The translations under genes and the position numbers were made by a program. Below, one piece after another: positions 17,850 through 27,910 of a stretch of 64,000 nt of DNA; position 1 is the stretch's first letter; each line of letters opens with the position of its first letter. Source of the DNA: Streptomyces spiramyceticus (GTDB lineage: Bacteria > Actinomycetota > Actinomycetes > Streptomycetales > Streptomycetaceae); assembly GCF_028807635.1 (NCBI RefSeq), contig NZ_JARBAX010000001.1:5071501-5135500 (forward strand), in the 5' to 3' direction. The notes under the pieces were generated by a model. It saw only the letters and a program-made list of their open reading frames with translations. It was not told where the DNA came from and ran no database searches.

Positions 17850-20840
17850 CTACTGCTGTGTCCAGCCCTCGGGCGGTTGCTGCTGCCAGCCCTGGCCCTG
17901 CGGAGGCTGCTGCTGTTGCGGTGCCTGCTGTTGCCAGCCGCCACCCTGCGGAGGCTGCTGCTGCCCCTGTTGCTGCCAGCCCTGTCCCGGCTGGGGCGCG
18001 GCGCCGGGGTGCTGCTGAGGCGCGTACCCCTGCGGCGGCTGCTGTTGCGGAGCCTGCTGCTGGGCGGCGAAGCCCTGGCCCTGCTGGGTGCGGGCGATGT
18101 CCTCGGCGACGAGGGCCGCGATGTGGAAGTACGCCTCGCGGGTCTTGGGACGCATCATGTTGAGGTCGACCTCGGCGCCCGCCGCGAGGTGTTCGTCGAA
18201 GGGCACCACGACGACGCCGCGGCAGCGGGTCTCGAAGTGCGCGACGATGTCGTCCACCTTGATCATCTTGCCCGTCTCGCGGACCCCCGAGATCACGGTG
18301 AGCGATCGCTGGACGAGGTCGGCGAAGCCGTTCGCGGAGAGCCAGTCGAGCGTCGTCGACGCACTGCTCGCACCGTCCACGGACGGGGTCGAGATGATGA
18401 TCAGCTGGTCGGCGAGGTCGAGGACCCCACGCATCGCGCTGTAGAGCAGTCCGGTGCCCGAGTCGGTGAGGATGATCGGGTACTGCCTGCCCAGGACTTC
18501 GAGCGCGCTGCGGTAGTCCTGGTCGTTGAATGTCGTGGAGACCGCCGGGTCCACGTCGTTGGCGATGATCTCAAGACCGGACGGCGCCTGCGAGGTGAAG
18601 CGGCGGATGTCCATGTAGCTGTTCAGCTGCGGGATCGCCTGCACCAGGTCGCGGATGGTGGCACCGGTCTCGCGCCGCACCCGTCGGCCGAGGGTGCCGG
18701 CGTCCGGGTTGGCGTCGATCGCCAGGATCTTGTCCTGGCGCTCGGAGGCGAGCGTGGCGCCGAGCGACATGGTCGTCGTGGTCTTGCCGACGCCGCCCTT
18801 GAGGCTGATCACCGCGATCCGGTAGCAGGACATCACCGGCGTACGGATCAGAGCCAGCTTCCGCTGCCGCTCTTCTTCTTCCTTCTTGGCGCCGAGCTTG
18901 AAGCGGGACGGACCCGCGTTGTTCTTACGGGCCTTGGGCTGGTTGCGCAGCAGCCGGTCGGAGGAGAGCTCTACGGCGGCGTTGTAACCGAGCGGGGTCC
19001 CTGGCGCGGCCTGCTGCTGAGGGGCGCCGGCCTGCGGTCCTGTCGGGGCGGTCCAGCCGCCCTGGGAGCCGTAGGCGGGCGGGGCCGCGGGGTTCGGCTG
19101 CTGGGGCTGCTGCTGGTACTGGGGCTGTTGGGCCTGCGGTTGCTGCTGGCCCTGTTGCGGCTGTTGCGGCTGCTGCTGTACGGGCTGCTGCGGGGGCGCG
19201 GGCTGCGCGGCCTGCGGGTAGCCGTAACCGGCCTGCTGCGGCGGGTAGTTGTAGCCGGGCTGGGGCTGTTGTGGCTGCTGCTGCTGTACGGGCGGCTGCT
19301 GCTGCGGTGGCTGGCCGGGCTGTTGCTGGGGCTGAGGCTGCGGCTGCGCAGCCTGCTGCTGGTGTGGCTGCGGGAAGCCAGGTGCGGGCTGTCCCTGCGC
19401 GGGGTACCCCGGGTGCTGCTGCGGGGCGGGCTGCTGCTGCGCCTGGGGCAGCGGCTGAGCCGCGCCGAACGTGCCCTGCGGGGGCGTCTGGTACTGCGGC
19501 TGCGGCATCGGCTGCTGGGCAGCGGGCTGCGGGTAGCCGTAACCGGCGGCTTGGGCGGCCGCTGCGGCTGCGGCCTGCTGGTTCGGCTGCGCCGCCTGCT
19601 GCGGTGCACCCTGAACGGGCTGCTGTGCGGGCTGGTAGCCCTGCGGCAGCGGGGGGAGCTCCTGGGGCGCAGGCACGGACGGGTCTGCGTGAGGCGCGGC
19701 GGCCTGCGGCGCGGGAGCCTGCGGCGGAACCTGCGCTGCGGGCTGGTGCCCGGACTCCGGTGCGGGCTCGACTGCGGTGGGCGCCGCTGCTGCCGCTGCC
19801 GCTGCCGAATCGGTCTCGGGCTCGGCTTCGCCATCGGCCCCAGCATCCGTCGCGGAGCCGGAGTTGGCGTCACCTTCGGCGCCGGACGCGGCCTCGGAGT
19901 CACCCGGCTCCGCCACGTCGCCGTGCTCCTCCTCCTCCTCCTGCTGCTGCTGCTGCTCAGGCTCATCGGCATCGTCGTCGTCGCCGAACAGCGCTGCCGC
20001 TTCGGCATCGGCGGCGGCGTAATTCGGCTCGGAGATCTGCTGCTCGGGGATCTGCGCGGCGGGGGCCTGCTGTTCGGGCACGTTCGCCGCCGGGGCCTCG
20101 GCCTGGGGCGTGTTGCTCTGCGCGTCGTCGTCGATCGGGCGCAGCACGGGGAAGCCGGGGGCCGGCGCCGGGGGCGTGACCGCTTGCGGCTGGGCCGGGG
20201 CGGGCTGCTGCGGGTACCCGTAACCGCCCGAGGTGTCCTGACCCGGCTCCTGTGCACCAGGCGCGGCCTGCTGCGGCGCCACGTACTGCGGCTGGGCCGG
20301 GGCCGGCTGCTGCGGATACCCGTAGCCGCCCGAGGTGTCCTGAGCCGGTTGCGGCGTACCCGGCGTGGGCTGCTGCGGCGCGACGTACTGCGGTGCGGCC
20401 GGGGCGGGCTGCTGCTGGGGATACCCGTATCCACCCGGCGCCGCCTGCTGCGGATACCCGTATCCATCGGTCTGCTGAGGCGTCACCTGCTGAGGGAACC
20501 CATAGCCACCCGTTCCGTACTGATTCGCCTCAGGTGCGCCAGGACCCGGCTGCTGCGGAGCACCCTGCGCGTACGGCTGCGCCTGGGAAGGGACCTGAGG
20601 GGCAGCCGGCGTCTGATGAACGGGTCCACCCGTCGGCCCCAGCGGTGGTCCGGTCGGCGGCGGCGGAGACGCCTGCCCGGCGTCCTGCTGCCCGCCCTGC
20701 GCGGAGCCACCCCGCGTGCTCTGGTCGTACCAGGCAGGAGGCTCGTAGACGATTTCGAACTCGCCGGTGAGATCCAGCTCGCGGTCGTCCCCGTCCGAGG
20801 ACTGGCCGTCGCCGTGGTACTCGGACCGATCCCTGTTCAC
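17850..20840 (-). CDS. EspI-like ParA/MinD ATPase with long Pro/Gln-rich N-terminal region (T7SS-associated)
   Basis: A 996-residue protein. It opens with an acidic head containing [16 protein letters not shown], then about 600 residues rich in Pro, Gln, Ala and Tyr. A ParA/MinD-type ATPase follows: deviant Walker [15 protein letters not shown] near residues 680-693, then [17 protein letters not shown] and [13 protein letters not shown] second Gln/Pro-rich tail ends GWTQQ. This architecture resembles mycobacterial EspI, encoded in ESX-1, and the gene sits beside eccE. It is probably a cytoplasmic regulator or localiser of the secretion system; that role is inferred. Both low-complexity regions are too long and ordered in frame to be artefacts. 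It is last in a leftward group with eccE. Confidence 0.85.
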   Translation of the reverse strand: MNRDRSEYHGDGQSSDGDDRELDLTGEFEIVYEPPAWYDQSTRGGSAQGGQQDAGQASPPPPTGPPLGPTGGPVHQTPAAPQVPSQAQPYAQGAPQQPGPGAPEANQYGTGGYGFPQQVTPQQTDGYGYPQQAAPGGYGYPQQQPAPAAPQYVAPQQPTPGTPQPAQDTSGGYGYPQQPAPAQPQYVAPQQAAPGAQEPGQDTSGGYGYPQQPAPAQPQAVTPPAPAPGFPVLRPIDDDAQSNTPQAEAPAANVPEQQAPAAQIPEQQISEPNYAAADAEAAALFGDDDDADEPEQQQQQEEEEEHGDVAEPGDSEAASGAEGDANSGSATDAGADGEAEPETDSAAAAAAAAPTAVEPAPESGHQPAAQVPPQAPAPQAAAPHADPSVPAPQELPPLPQGYQPAQQPVQGAPQQAAQPNQQAAAAAAAQAAGYGYPQPAAQQPMPQPQYQTPPQGTFGAAQPLPQAQQQPAPQQHPGYPAQGQPAPGFPQPHQQQAAQPQPQPQQQPGQPPQQQPPVQQQQPQQPQPGYNYPPQQAGYGYPQAAQPAPPQQPVQQQPQQPQQGQQQPQAQQPQYQQQPQQPNPAAPPAYGSQGGWTAPTGPQAGAPQQQAAPGTPLGYNAAVELSSDRLLRNQPKARKNNAGPSRFKLGAKKEEEERQRKLALIRTPVMSCYRIAVISLKGGVGKTTTTMSLGATLASERQDKILAIDANPDAGTLGRRVRRETGATIRDLVQAIPQLNSYMDIRRFTSQAPSGLEIIANDVDPAVSTTFNDQDYRSALEVLGRQYPIILTDSGTGLLYSAMRGVLDLADQLIIISTPSVDGASSASTTLDWLSANGFADLVQRSLTVISGVRETGKMIKVDDIVAHFETRCRGVVVVPFDEHLAAGAEVDLNMMRPKTREAYFHIAALVAEDIARTQQGQGFAAQQQAPQQQPPQGYAPQQHPGAAPQPGQGWQQQGQQQPPQGGGWQQQAPQQQQPPQGQGWQQQPPEGWTQQ
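20189..20440. repeat. Tandem repeat of about 102 bases inside the EspI-like gene
   Basis: At least two and a half copies of a 34-residue unit ([24 protein letters not shown]) are visible as direct DNA repeats spaced about 102 to 105 bases apart. They encode the Tyr-Gly-Tyr-Pro-Gln-Gln blocks of the linker. Copy number is expected to vary between strains. Confidence 0.75.
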
Positions 20841-21081
20841 TGCTTTGCCTCCTGGTCAGCCACTGCTGCTGAATGCGTCGTCGCGGTCGGGCGGATGGGG
20901 TGGCGCGTCCTACGCGGCTGCGACGTTCACCGCATCACCAGAAGCCTAAGCTTTAGCAGCGCGGTACGGAAAAGCGCCCTTGCGTGCGGACCGGCTCCAC
21001 CGGCCCCTCCCCTGCCCCCTCCGGCGACTGCGCTCGGCCGACGCCGAGGCGATGCCCCGGCCGACGCCCAGTCGACGACGC

Positions 21082-21924
21082 TCAGTCCAGGCGGCGGGCC
21101 ATGCCCAGCAGGCCGGTCTCCGCGTCCGTGGGCTCGGTCATGACGTACTTGCGGTGCTTACGAGTGCACCACAGGGCGACGTTGTCGGAAAGCGTCGGCA
21201 GCATCTGGAGATGCTCGGCCGGGATGCCGAGGATCTCCCGTACGACTTCGGTCTCCTGAGGCGAAATCTGCTGGATTCCGATCAACTGCGCCTGCGCAAG
21301 CCAGCGCGGCGCGTGTTCGCTGACGAACGGAAGCACGGTCACCACGGACTGCCAGGGCAGGGACGTCACACGCCCACGAGGCGGACGTACGCCACAGTCG
21401 CGGATCAGCACAACGGGGCTGGAAACCGACGGTCCCTGCGCGGGCACCCGCCCCACCGGGTAGACCGTCATGCACGGCTGGCCGCCGCCCGCCGCCTGTG
21501 CTAGCTGCTGCCAGGCCTGCGGACGGCCCGTTTCGACGCCCACGCGCGCGCCCGTCGCGGCGGCGCGCAGCGCCAGGACCTGGGCCATCCACAGGCCGCC
21601 CACGAGTACGACGTCGAAGGGCGTAGGACGGGCCAGGCCGAGCACCGCCGGCTGGGACTCCGTGTCGATGCCGATGATCACGCCGTCGTCACCGATGGGC
21701 ATGCTGATCGCCGCGATTTCCTCAGCGGTGACGACATGACGGTTGCGGCGCGGTCCGCGCAGCCCGAACCCCGGGCTGAAGATGCGCCGTTGCTGCTGGC
21801 GCGCATCGGGCTGCTGGATGATCGGGATCAGGCCCGTGTCGGTGGGCGATGCCACGTGCGCGGGCGTGCGGGCGGGTTCCTGGCCCCGCTGCCCCGGGTT
21901 CATGGTCGGCGTGGGGTAAGACAT
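21082..21924 (-). CDS. T7SS-associated protein of unknown function
   Basis: A 280-residue protein whose ATG shares its first base with the last base of the eccE stop (TGATG), so it is coupled to eccE. After a Pro/Gln-rich head comes a region starting HVVTAEEIAAISMPIGDDGVIIGIDTESQPAVLGL. The sequence VVLVGGLWMAQVLALRAAATGARVGVETGRP suggests a Rossmann-like α/β fold. A second strand-rich block is RDCGVRPPRGRVTSLPWQSVVTVLPF. I recognise no catalytic motif. The position between eccE and the EspI-like ATPase implies a role in the secretion machine or its regulation. Confidence 0.75.
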   Translation of the reverse strand: MSYPTPTMNPGQRGQEPARTPAHVASPTDTGLIPIIQQPDARQQQRRIFSPGFGLRGPRRNRHVVTAEEIAAISMPIGDDGVIIGIDTESQPAVLGLARPTPFDVVLVGGLWMAQVLALRAAATGARVGVETGRPQAWQQLAQAAGGGQPCMTVYPVGRVPAQGPSVSSPVVLIRDCGVRPPRGRVTSLPWQSVVTVLPFVSEHAPRWLAQAQLIGIQQISPQETEVVREILGIPAEHLQMLPTLSDNVALWCTRKHRKYVMTEPTDAETGLLGMARRLD

Positions 21925-23258
21925 CAGTACGTACCTCCGAGAGGCAGGGTGGCGAGAGCTCCGGGGACCTGTTCGCGGTCGAGGCGCACGAGGCCGACCT
22001 TGGACGCACTGGCGGCACGCTCCAACTCCCGGCGGACCTGTCCGAGTTCGTTCTCGCCGCGGCCGGTGATGCGCAGATGCCCGGCGACCGAGATGCCCCG
22101 GTTGCCTGCCTTGCTCAGGGTCATGCTGAACGTCGTCGCGAGCACCGGCAGCGAGGTGAACTGCGTGACCATCTGCGGCAGTGCGACACCGCCGTCGCCC
22201 AACTGCGGCCAGCGGGAGATCCAGTACGTGGAGTGCCACCGGTCGTCGACGCGCCAGCTCCGTACCGACTCGACCGTACGCCGCTGAGTCGGGCGCCCCT
22301 CCTGACCGCGCTGCTGCGCATTGGCCCGGGGGTTGAGGCAGCTGGACGTCGCGAGCGCCTGTACGAGCTCGTTCTCGTCCAGGATGGTCGCCTCGAAGCC
22401 CGCCCCGGCCAGCCGGCTCGCCAGCTGGTCCGCCACCCGCAGCAGCGCGCGCTGGGCGCCGGGGACGCCGTCGCCGCGCGCCTCCACCGCCTCCGGGCAC
22501 AGCTCGGGGTCGAGCTTGAGGGCGACCCAGGTGAGCCGCAGCGCGGGAGATCCGGCCTGGGCCTGGAGAGGCCCGTACGACCGTGCGGCGACGGACTGCT
22601 GGGGCAGATGCGGCGCGGGCGCCGGCTGGGTGTGCTGCACCACCTGCGCGGAGGCGAGCCGTATGCCGTCGACCTCAAGGGCGTCCCGGACCAGCTGGAG
22701 CGGGAGTTGGCGCCCGGCGAAGTCGGGGCGCAGCGGCTCGTCGCCCGGCTGCACGAAGAGCACCGCGGTCAGGAACGAGCCGTCGCCGATCATGCCGATC
22801 GAGCGATCGTCACGGGACACGAAGCTGTACGTCCGCAAAGCGGGGTCGCACTCCACGGTGGGTGCCAGCATCGGATCCGTACCCGGCGGAACGGGCAACT
22901 TGGCTTCGCGGCGGCGGCGCTTGAGGGCGCGCGTCGTTTCGTACCACTCGGGCAGCGGCCGGTGGTGGCGGCGCAGGATCGCCAGGAGCAGCAGCAGCGC
23001 GGCCACGGCGCCCGCGGGGGCGAGCAGCCAGCGACGGTCGGTGACCCACGCGGCCAGCATGATGGCGGCCGCGAGCTCCACCAGGATGAGCTGCTGCAGC
23101 CGCAGCGGGCCCATGCCGCCGGGGCTGGGCAGCGTACGCGGCGCCGCGGAGGCGGTCGCCGCGGGAGCCGCCGGGGCCTGCGCGGGTCTGCGGCGACGGC
23201 CCGGTTGCTGCTGTGCCGCTGCGCGGCGTCCGCGCCGAGTGCTCGTAGCGCTGGTCAT
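21924..23258 (-). CDS. eccE: Type VII secretion protein EccE
   Basis: About 444 residues, with a basic Pro/Ala-rich head and two adjacent transmembrane helices (LILVELAAAIMLAAWV and WLLAPAGAVAALLLLLAIL). The long extracytoplasmic/peripheral domain contains DPALRTYSFVSRDDRSIGMI, RTVESVRSWRVDDRWHSTYWI and SVAGHLRITGRGENELGQVR. This layout is that of EccE, the membrane-complex component of ESX systems. Starts at 23258 (MTSATST) and 23270 (MSRGMTS) are both possible; I use the downstream one. It diverges from eccB across a 300-base region. Confidence 0.82.
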   Translation of the reverse strand: MTSATSTRRGRRAAAQQQPGRRRRPAQAPAAPAATASAAPRTLPSPGGMGPLRLQQLILVELAAAIMLAAWVTDRRWLLAPAGAVAALLLLLAILRRHHRPLPEWYETTRALKRRRREAKLPVPPGTDPMLAPTVECDPALRTYSFVSRDDRSIGMIGDGSFLTAVLFVQPGDEPLRPDFAGRQLPLQLVRDALEVDGIRLASAQVVQHTQPAPAPHLPQQSVAARSYGPLQAQAGSPALRLTWVALKLDPELCPEAVEARGDGVPGAQRALLRVADQLASRLAGAGFEATILDENELVQALATSSCLNPRANAQQRGQEGRPTQRRTVESVRSWRVDDRWHSTYWISRWPQLGDGGVALPQMVTQFTSLPVLATTFSMTLSKAGNRGISVAGHLRITGRGENELGQVRRELERAASASKVGLVRLDREQVPGALATLPLGGTY

Positions 23259-23561
23259 CCCCCGGGACATCCCTTTCGCGAAGTGGCGCCGTCGTCGGTG
23301 GAGATCGTCGATGCAGATCTCAGCGACGGGGCCAGGGGCTCCGATTGCCCACAACAGTTGTGCGAGTGGTCACGGTACCCGCTGATGAACGTGGGGCGAC
23401 ACAGATGCAGGGCTACGAACATGGCAGGGCCTGTGAAGATGCGGCGGGGACCCGTACCTGGTTGATCGAGGTCGGGTGGCGCAGTGCATAGTGGGTGCCC
23501 TGTTCGGGCTGAAGCAGCCTTTGAGTACGACTGAGTACGACAAAACGGGAGAGCCAGGACC
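23259..23561. promoter_or_regulatory. Divergent promoter region between eccE and eccB
   Basis: Non-coding region that must hold both promoters of the first T7SS half. A short direct repeat, GAGTACGACTGAGTACGAC, lies about 25 bases before the eccB ribosome binding site. No confident -10/-35 pair was assigned. A frame on the minus strand here extends eccE upstream but lacks homology. Confidence 0.45.
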
Positions 23562-25151
23562 ATGGCAAAGCGTCGGGATGAGCTCGCCGCCTATACGTTC
23601 GCTCGCAAGCGCACCGTCGCAGCGTTTTTGGCACCATCGCCCGGGGGCTCCGACGAAGGTGCGCCGCGCCCGGTTCGTACGGTAATGCCCAGCTTGGCGG
23701 TGGGTGTTGTGCTGGTGGTGGGCTTCATCGCCTGGGGTGTGATCAAGCCCTCGGCGCCCAAGGGCTGGGACACACCGGGCGAATACATCATCGTCGACAG
23801 CGATTCCACGACGCGCTACGTCGTGATCAAGGACAAGGGCGCGAACGACAAAGAAGTCCCGACGCTGCATCCCGTCCTCAACTACGCCTCCGCCAAGCTC
23901 CTTCTCGACAAGGGCAAGGGCAGCGTCATCGAGGTCCCCGGCAAGGACATCGACAAGAGCGGCATCCCGCACGGCGCGACGCTCGGCATCCCGTACGCTC
24001 CCGACCGGCTGCCCACCAAGGACGACGCCGAGAAGGCGAAGACGTGGGCGGTCTGCGAACAGCCGGCTCCCGGTTCGGGTACCTCCATCGACCGCGCCGT
24101 CTTCGTACTCGACGGCGAGGACGCGAAGTCGGTCGAGAACAAGGGGAAGGTCGACGAGCGCGAGGCGCTGTACGTCGTCGACACCAAGACCAAGCTGGAA
24201 TACCTGGTCGACGGCAAGGGCAACGCGTTCCTGCTCGGCGACACAACGGGCCTCGACGGCACCACGATGGAGCAACTGCGCGCCGCCGTCATCGGCGTGC
24301 AGGCCGATCCGCAGCCGGTGAGCACGGAGTGGCTGCAGACCCTCAACCTGGGCGAGGCCATCACCTTCCCGACGGTGCCGTCCATCGGGGCGCCGACGAC
24401 GGTGGAAGGGCTGCCCGACGAGGCGGGGACGGTGGGCCGCGTACTCAGGGCGCAGGACGCCCAGGGGGATCAGTACTACGTCGTACTGCAGGACAAGGTC
24501 GCGGCGATCACGCCGTTCGTCGCCGACCTGCTCAAGCGCTCGCCGTCGGCCAAGCGGGCGTACGGAACCGACGAGATCGCCGACATCAAGGCCGACACGT
24601 CGGACATCATCGCCGCCAACGGCGGCGGGGCGGACAACTTCTACGACGACAAGGGCTGGCCGCAGACCGTCCCGCAGCAGGCCAACTCCGCCTCCACGGC
24701 GAACGGCTCGGCCAACACCACCTCGTGCAGCGTCTACAGCGGCACGATCGGCGCGGACAAGAAGCCGAAACTCGCCGCCTGGGCCGGGACGACGTACCCC
24801 AAGAAGGTCATCGCCGACTCGCTGAGCGCGTACGTCTCTTCCGGCTCGGGTCTGCTCTTCCAGGAGGTCACGGGCGCGGCGGGGGGTGGCGGTGCGACGT
24901 ACCTGCTGACGGACACGGGCCTGCGCTACTCGCTGCCGGCGGGCAACGACAGCGCGGCGGACAAGACCGGCAAGGGCTCGTCGCAGAGCTCATCGCAGGG
25001 CGGCGAGCCGAGCGAGACCGACAAGGCGCGCACGCGCCTGGGATACGAGAAGGTCGCCAACCCCGCGATCGTGCCGCAGACATGGGCGAAGTTCATCCCG
25101 AAGGGGCCGATGCTGGACACCGGCAGCGCAGCGCAGCCGCAGAGCCAGTGA
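23562..25151 (+). CDS. eccB: Type VII secretion protein EccB
   Basis: A 529-residue protein with the invariant EccB opening KRRDELAAYTFARKRTVAAFL, one transmembrane helix (MPSLAVGVVLVVGFIAWGVI, about 45-65) and a large extracytoplasmic domain. The domain includes the repeats WDTPGEYIIVDSDSTTRYVV and AGTTYPKKVIADSLSAYVSS, the conserved CEQ and CSVYSG cysteines that can pair, and a C-terminal GYEKVANPAIVPQTWAKFIP. It is a structural subunit of the membrane complex. The C-terminal tail is Ser/Gly-rich. It heads the rightward set with esxB, esxA and mycP. Confidence 0.94.
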   Translation: MAKRRDELAAYTFARKRTVAAFLAPSPGGSDEGAPRPVRTVMPSLAVGVVLVVGFIAWGVIKPSAPKGWDTPGEYIIVDSDSTTRYVVIKDKGANDKEVPTLHPVLNYASAKLLLDKGKGSVIEVPGKDIDKSGIPHGATLGIPYAPDRLPTKDDAEKAKTWAVCEQPAPGSGTSIDRAVFVLDGEDAKSVENKGKVDEREALYVVDTKTKLEYLVDGKGNAFLLGDTTGLDGTTMEQLRAAVIGVQADPQPVSTEWLQTLNLGEAITFPTVPSIGAPTTVEGLPDEAGTVGRVLRAQDAQGDQYYVVLQDKVAAITPFVADLLKRSPSAKRAYGTDEIADIKADTSDIIAANGGGADNFYDDKGWPQTVPQQANSASTANGSANTTSCSVYSGTIGADKKPKLAAWAGTTYPKKVIADSLSAYVSSGSGLLFQEVTGAAGGGGATYLLTDTGLRYSLPAGNDSAADKTGKGSSQSSSQGGEPSETDKARTRLGYEKVANPAIVPQTWAKFIPKGPMLDTGSAAQPQSQ

Positions 25152-25356
25152 GTCCAACGCTCCTGGTGGCAGCGCGACTTGGTGTATTCGATCACAGGGT
25201 CGTCGCGTGTGTGTGTGAAGTCTGTAACTGATGTCCGGCGCAAGCGATTGTGTGACGGACGGACGATAGAGTGTTTGTAGCGATCATTGATGTGACGCAT
25301 ATCCGGGGAGTGGCACAGGCTTTCCGGACCATCGACGACATGGGGGAAGGTTCACC

Positions 25357-25668
25357 ATGGCCGGCCAGTTTCGGGTAACAGAAGATGACCTGAGCAAGCT
25401 CTCGGGCGACATCACCACGGCGAATGGTCAGATCCAGGGGGAGATCCGCCGCCTCACCGGAGTTATCGAGCAGGTCGCGGGCGGCTGGCAGGGCCAGGCG
25501 GCCAAGTCCTACCACCAGCTCCAGGAGCGGTGGAACCAGGACGCGAAGAGGATGAGCGACATCCTCGCCGACATCAAGGAAGCCGTGGACTCCACGCGGA
25601 GCAACTACACCGCGTCGGAAGAGCAGCAGAACGCTGAAGTCAGCAAGATCATGTCTGACTTCGGCTGA
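25357..25668 (+). CDS. esxB: WXG100 family T7SS substrate EsxB
   Basis: A 103-residue helical hairpin with the W-x-G turn at W44-Q45-G46 (EQVAGGWQGQAAKSYHQL) and two long amphipathic helices. It has no signal peptide, as expected for an ESX substrate. The ribosome binding site is GGGGAAGG. The name esxB follows the order I recall from S. coelicolor (esxB then esxA after eccB); it was not checked. It probably forms a heterodimer with the next gene's product, or a homodimer. The C-terminal sequence (YTASEEQQNAEVSKIMSDFG) carries a YxxxE-type secretion signal. Confidence 0.92.
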   Translation: MAGQFRVTEDDLSKLSGDITTANGQIQGEIRRLTGVIEQVAGGWQGQAAKSYHQLQERWNQDAKRMSDILADIKEAVDSTRSNYTASEEQQNAEVSKIMSDFG

Positions 25669-25746
25669 GTAAGCCGCTCTGAGCCCGACGTTCAGCCGGG
25701 CTCTCCCCCTTCCCGAGACCTCTTCCTGACCTGAAAGGGAGCGACG

Positions 25747-26031
25747 ATGTCGATTCTCGTCAATTACGCCACCATCACCAACGCGTCCACGGACGTGCGC
25801 AGCACCGCCGGCCGTATCAAGCAGCAGCTCGACGACCTCGAGACCGCTGTCAAGCGCGTAGCCACCACCTGGGAAGGTGAGGCGCAGGAGGGTTACCAGC
25901 GCAAGCAGCGCGACTGGGACAAGACTGCGGCTGACCTGCACCAGACGCTGATGAAGATTGCCACGGCGCTGCAGAACTCGGCCGACAACTACCGGGAAAC
26001 TGAGAAGAGCAACGCCAACACCTGGGGCTGA
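25747..26031 (+). CDS. esxA: WXG100 family T7SS substrate EsxA
   Basis: A 94-residue WXG100 protein with W42-E43-G44 at the helix turn (TTWEGEAQEGYQRKQRDW) and a C-terminal YRETEKSNANTWG, which contains YxxxE. An AAAGGGAG ribosome binding site precedes the ATG. It lies 78 bases after esxB and is followed by a terminator hairpin, so esxB-esxA form their own abundant transcript. Confidence 0.93.
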   Translation: MSILVNYATITNASTDVRSTAGRIKQQLDDLETAVKRVATTWEGEAQEGYQRKQRDWDKTAADLHQTLMKIATALQNSADNYRETEKSNANTWG

Positions 26032-26056
26032 TCCGCCCAGGTGGGACGAAGAGGGC

Positions 26057-26088
26057 GGCCCGGCCGACGCCAAGGCGTCCGCTGGGCC
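26057..26088. terminator. Hairpin after esxA
   Basis: A 15-base-pair stem with one mismatch and one G-U pair (GGCCCGGCCGACGCC opposite GGCGTCCGCTGGGCC) and a two-base AA loop. It can separate esxBA from mycP. Confidence 0.72.
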
Positions 26089-26173
26089 GACCCACTTCTG
26101 CAGACCGCACACTTTTGCTTGACACACAGCTTCGATTCCGATGGAAGCAAGAAGAGCCCTGGGGAGCCTGAAC

Positions 26174-27448
26174 ATGGGGGTCCTGACACCCCGTCCGCGT
26201 ACGCGCACGAGTGGAACCCGCGCACTGCAGCGGGTCTTTGGCGTACTCGCGGTCACAGGCGTCTGTCTCGCCTGCGCCCCTACGGCACTGGCCGCTCCGG
26301 CACCACCCAATCGCCCCGAACCTGAATTCGGGCTGTCGTCCAGCTCCGAATGCGTCTTCGGCGGCAACATCATCAAGTCCACGCCGTGGTCACTCCAGCG
26401 CGTACTCCTGGACCAGCTGCGCGAGCAGGCGACGGGCAAGGGCGTGACGGTCGCTGTCATCGACACCGGCGTCGACGACTCGAACGACCAGCTGCGCGGC
26501 GCGATGGCCCCCGGCGGCAAGGACTACGTCGGCAAGTCGAAGGACGGCACCGAGGACGTCGAGGGCCACGGCACCAGGGTCGCGGGCATCATCGCAGCGC
26601 GCGCGATCAAGGACACAGGCTTCGCGGGCATAGCCCCGGAGGCCAAGATCCTCTCGCTCCGCTACACCGGCGCGGAGGACAAGCAGGGCGACTCGGGCAC
26701 CATGTCCGCGGCGATCAGCGACGCGGTCGCCAAGGGCGCCAAGATCATCAACATCTCCTCGGACACCGCGAAGAAGCAGGACAACACGAAGCTGCGGAAT
26801 ACGGTGGCGGAGGCCGTGAGCGAGGGCGTCCTGATCATCGCGGCATCCGGCAACGACGGCGCCGACGGCAAGTCCGAGAACACGTACCCGGCTTCGTATC
26901 CCGGAGTCCTGGCGGTAGCGGCATCCGACCGCAACGACGAACGCGCCTTCTTCTCGCAGGCGGGCAACTTCGTGGACATCGCGGCGCCCGGCGTCGGCAT
27001 GGTCTCGACGGTCCCGCAGGGCGGCCAGTGCACGGCAGACGGCACGAGCTTCGCGGCCCCGTACGTAGCGGGCGTAGCGGCGCTGCTCAAGGAAAAGCAC
27101 CCGAACTGGACGGCGTCCCAAATCACCACCCGCCTCCAGGAAACCGCCATCCGCCCGGGCCGAGGCCCGAACCGCTACCTGGGCTGGGGAGTGGTGGACC
27201 CGGTAGCGGCCCTGTCGGACGAGTCGACCCCGGGCACCCGGCCGAAGGAGGACCCGCCGGTGAAGGCGGGCGCGGGTGAGGTGATCCCCATGGCGGTAAC
27301 TGTGGGGGAGACGGAGGCGGAGCAGGAGCGCCGGGTTGCCATGTACGTGATGGGGACGGGGCTGCTGCTGGTGTTCGTTGTCGGCGGGAGCGGGGTGGCT
27401 GTGCGGGACTGGCGGCGTAAGCAAGCTGGCGAGCCATCGTCGGGCTGA
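26174..27448 (+). CDS. mycP: Mycosin, S8 membrane-anchored protease of the T7SS
   Basis: A 424-residue subtilisin-type protease with catalytic triad Asp97 (VIDTGVDDS), His132 (EGHGTRVAG) and Ser292 (GTSFAAPYVAG), and the oxyanion Asn in AASGNDG. A signal peptide (LQRVFGVLAVTGVCLACAPTALA) leads and a C-terminal anchor (MYVMGTGLLLVFVVGGSGVAV) ends the chain, with a Pro-rich linker between: the mycosin layout. The ATG at 26174 with GGGGAG seven bases upstream is preferred over an ATG 33 bases upstream. MycP stabilises the secretion channel and cleaves some substrates. Confidence 0.92.
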   Translation: MGVLTPRPRTRTSGTRALQRVFGVLAVTGVCLACAPTALAAPAPPNRPEPEFGLSSSSECVFGGNIIKSTPWSLQRVLLDQLREQATGKGVTVAVIDTGVDDSNDQLRGAMAPGGKDYVGKSKDGTEDVEGHGTRVAGIIAARAIKDTGFAGIAPEAKILSLRYTGAEDKQGDSGTMSAAISDAVAKGAKIINISSDTAKKQDNTKLRNTVAEAVSEGVLIIAASGNDGADGKSENTYPASYPGVLAVAASDRNDERAFFSQAGNFVDIAAPGVGMVSTVPQGGQCTADGTSFAAPYVAGVAALLKEKHPNWTASQITTRLQETAIRPGRGPNRYLGWGVVDPVAALSDESTPGTRPKEDPPVKAGAGEVIPMAVTVGETEAEQERRVAMYVMGTGLLLVFVVGGSGVAVRDWRRKQAGEPSSG

Positions 27449-27518
27449 ACAGGCATCCACGTTGATCAGGCGCGAGTTGGCGCTGAAGACTTAGCAAATA
27501 GGGGAGAGGAACGGGGAC

Positions 27519-27872
27519 ATGACCAATACGAGCGCCGACCTGCGGGTTGATCTGAGCGCACTGGATGAGGTCCTTTCGAAGCTGCGGGGCCTGTTGAAGG
27601 ACATGGAGGGCGCTCGTAGTACATCGACTTACGAGACGGAAATCCCGCTGAGCGCATTCGGGCACGCCGACTTCAAGCAGGCGAAGACGCTTCATGGGGC
27701 CCATCAGAAGATGAAGGCCAGGATCGAAGAGATCATCAAGCAGCTCGAGGATTTGATCGACGACTTCGGTAAGAAGACGTCGAAGGTCAGGGACAAGTAC
27801 AGCAATCGCGAAGCCGACACCAAGCGCGGCCTGGGTAACGGTTCGGGTGGCAAAGACTCGCTCGCCAATTAG
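27519..27872 (+). CDS. ESX-like helical protein without a WXG motif
   Basis: A 117-residue, entirely helical, Lys/Asp/Glu-rich protein (LSALDEVLSKLRGLLKDMEG, MKARIEEIIKQLEDLIDDFG) with no Trp at all and a break at ETEIPLSAFGHADF where a WXG turn would lie. Size and helical pattern fit the WXG100/ESX superfamily. It lies 38 bases before the PPE-like gene, as PE or ESX partners do. It is probably its co-secreted partner; this is inferred from position. Basis for the function is weak. Confidence 0.75.
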   Translation: MTNTSADLRVDLSALDEVLSKLRGLLKDMEGARSTSTYETEIPLSAFGHADFKQAKTLHGAHQKMKARIEEIIKQLEDLIDDFGKKTSKVRDKYSNREADTKRGLGNGSGGKDSLAN

Positions 27873-27910
27873 TGCCAGATTCGGATTGCTGACAGAGGGG
27901 ATGTTCAATC

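Noticed and set aside
17802..21143. A 1,113-residue plus-strand frame rich in Leu and Arg opposite the EspI-like gene
   Set aside because: It results from translating Gln-rich codons antisense (CTG as Leu). The ParA motifs on the minus strand identify the real gene.
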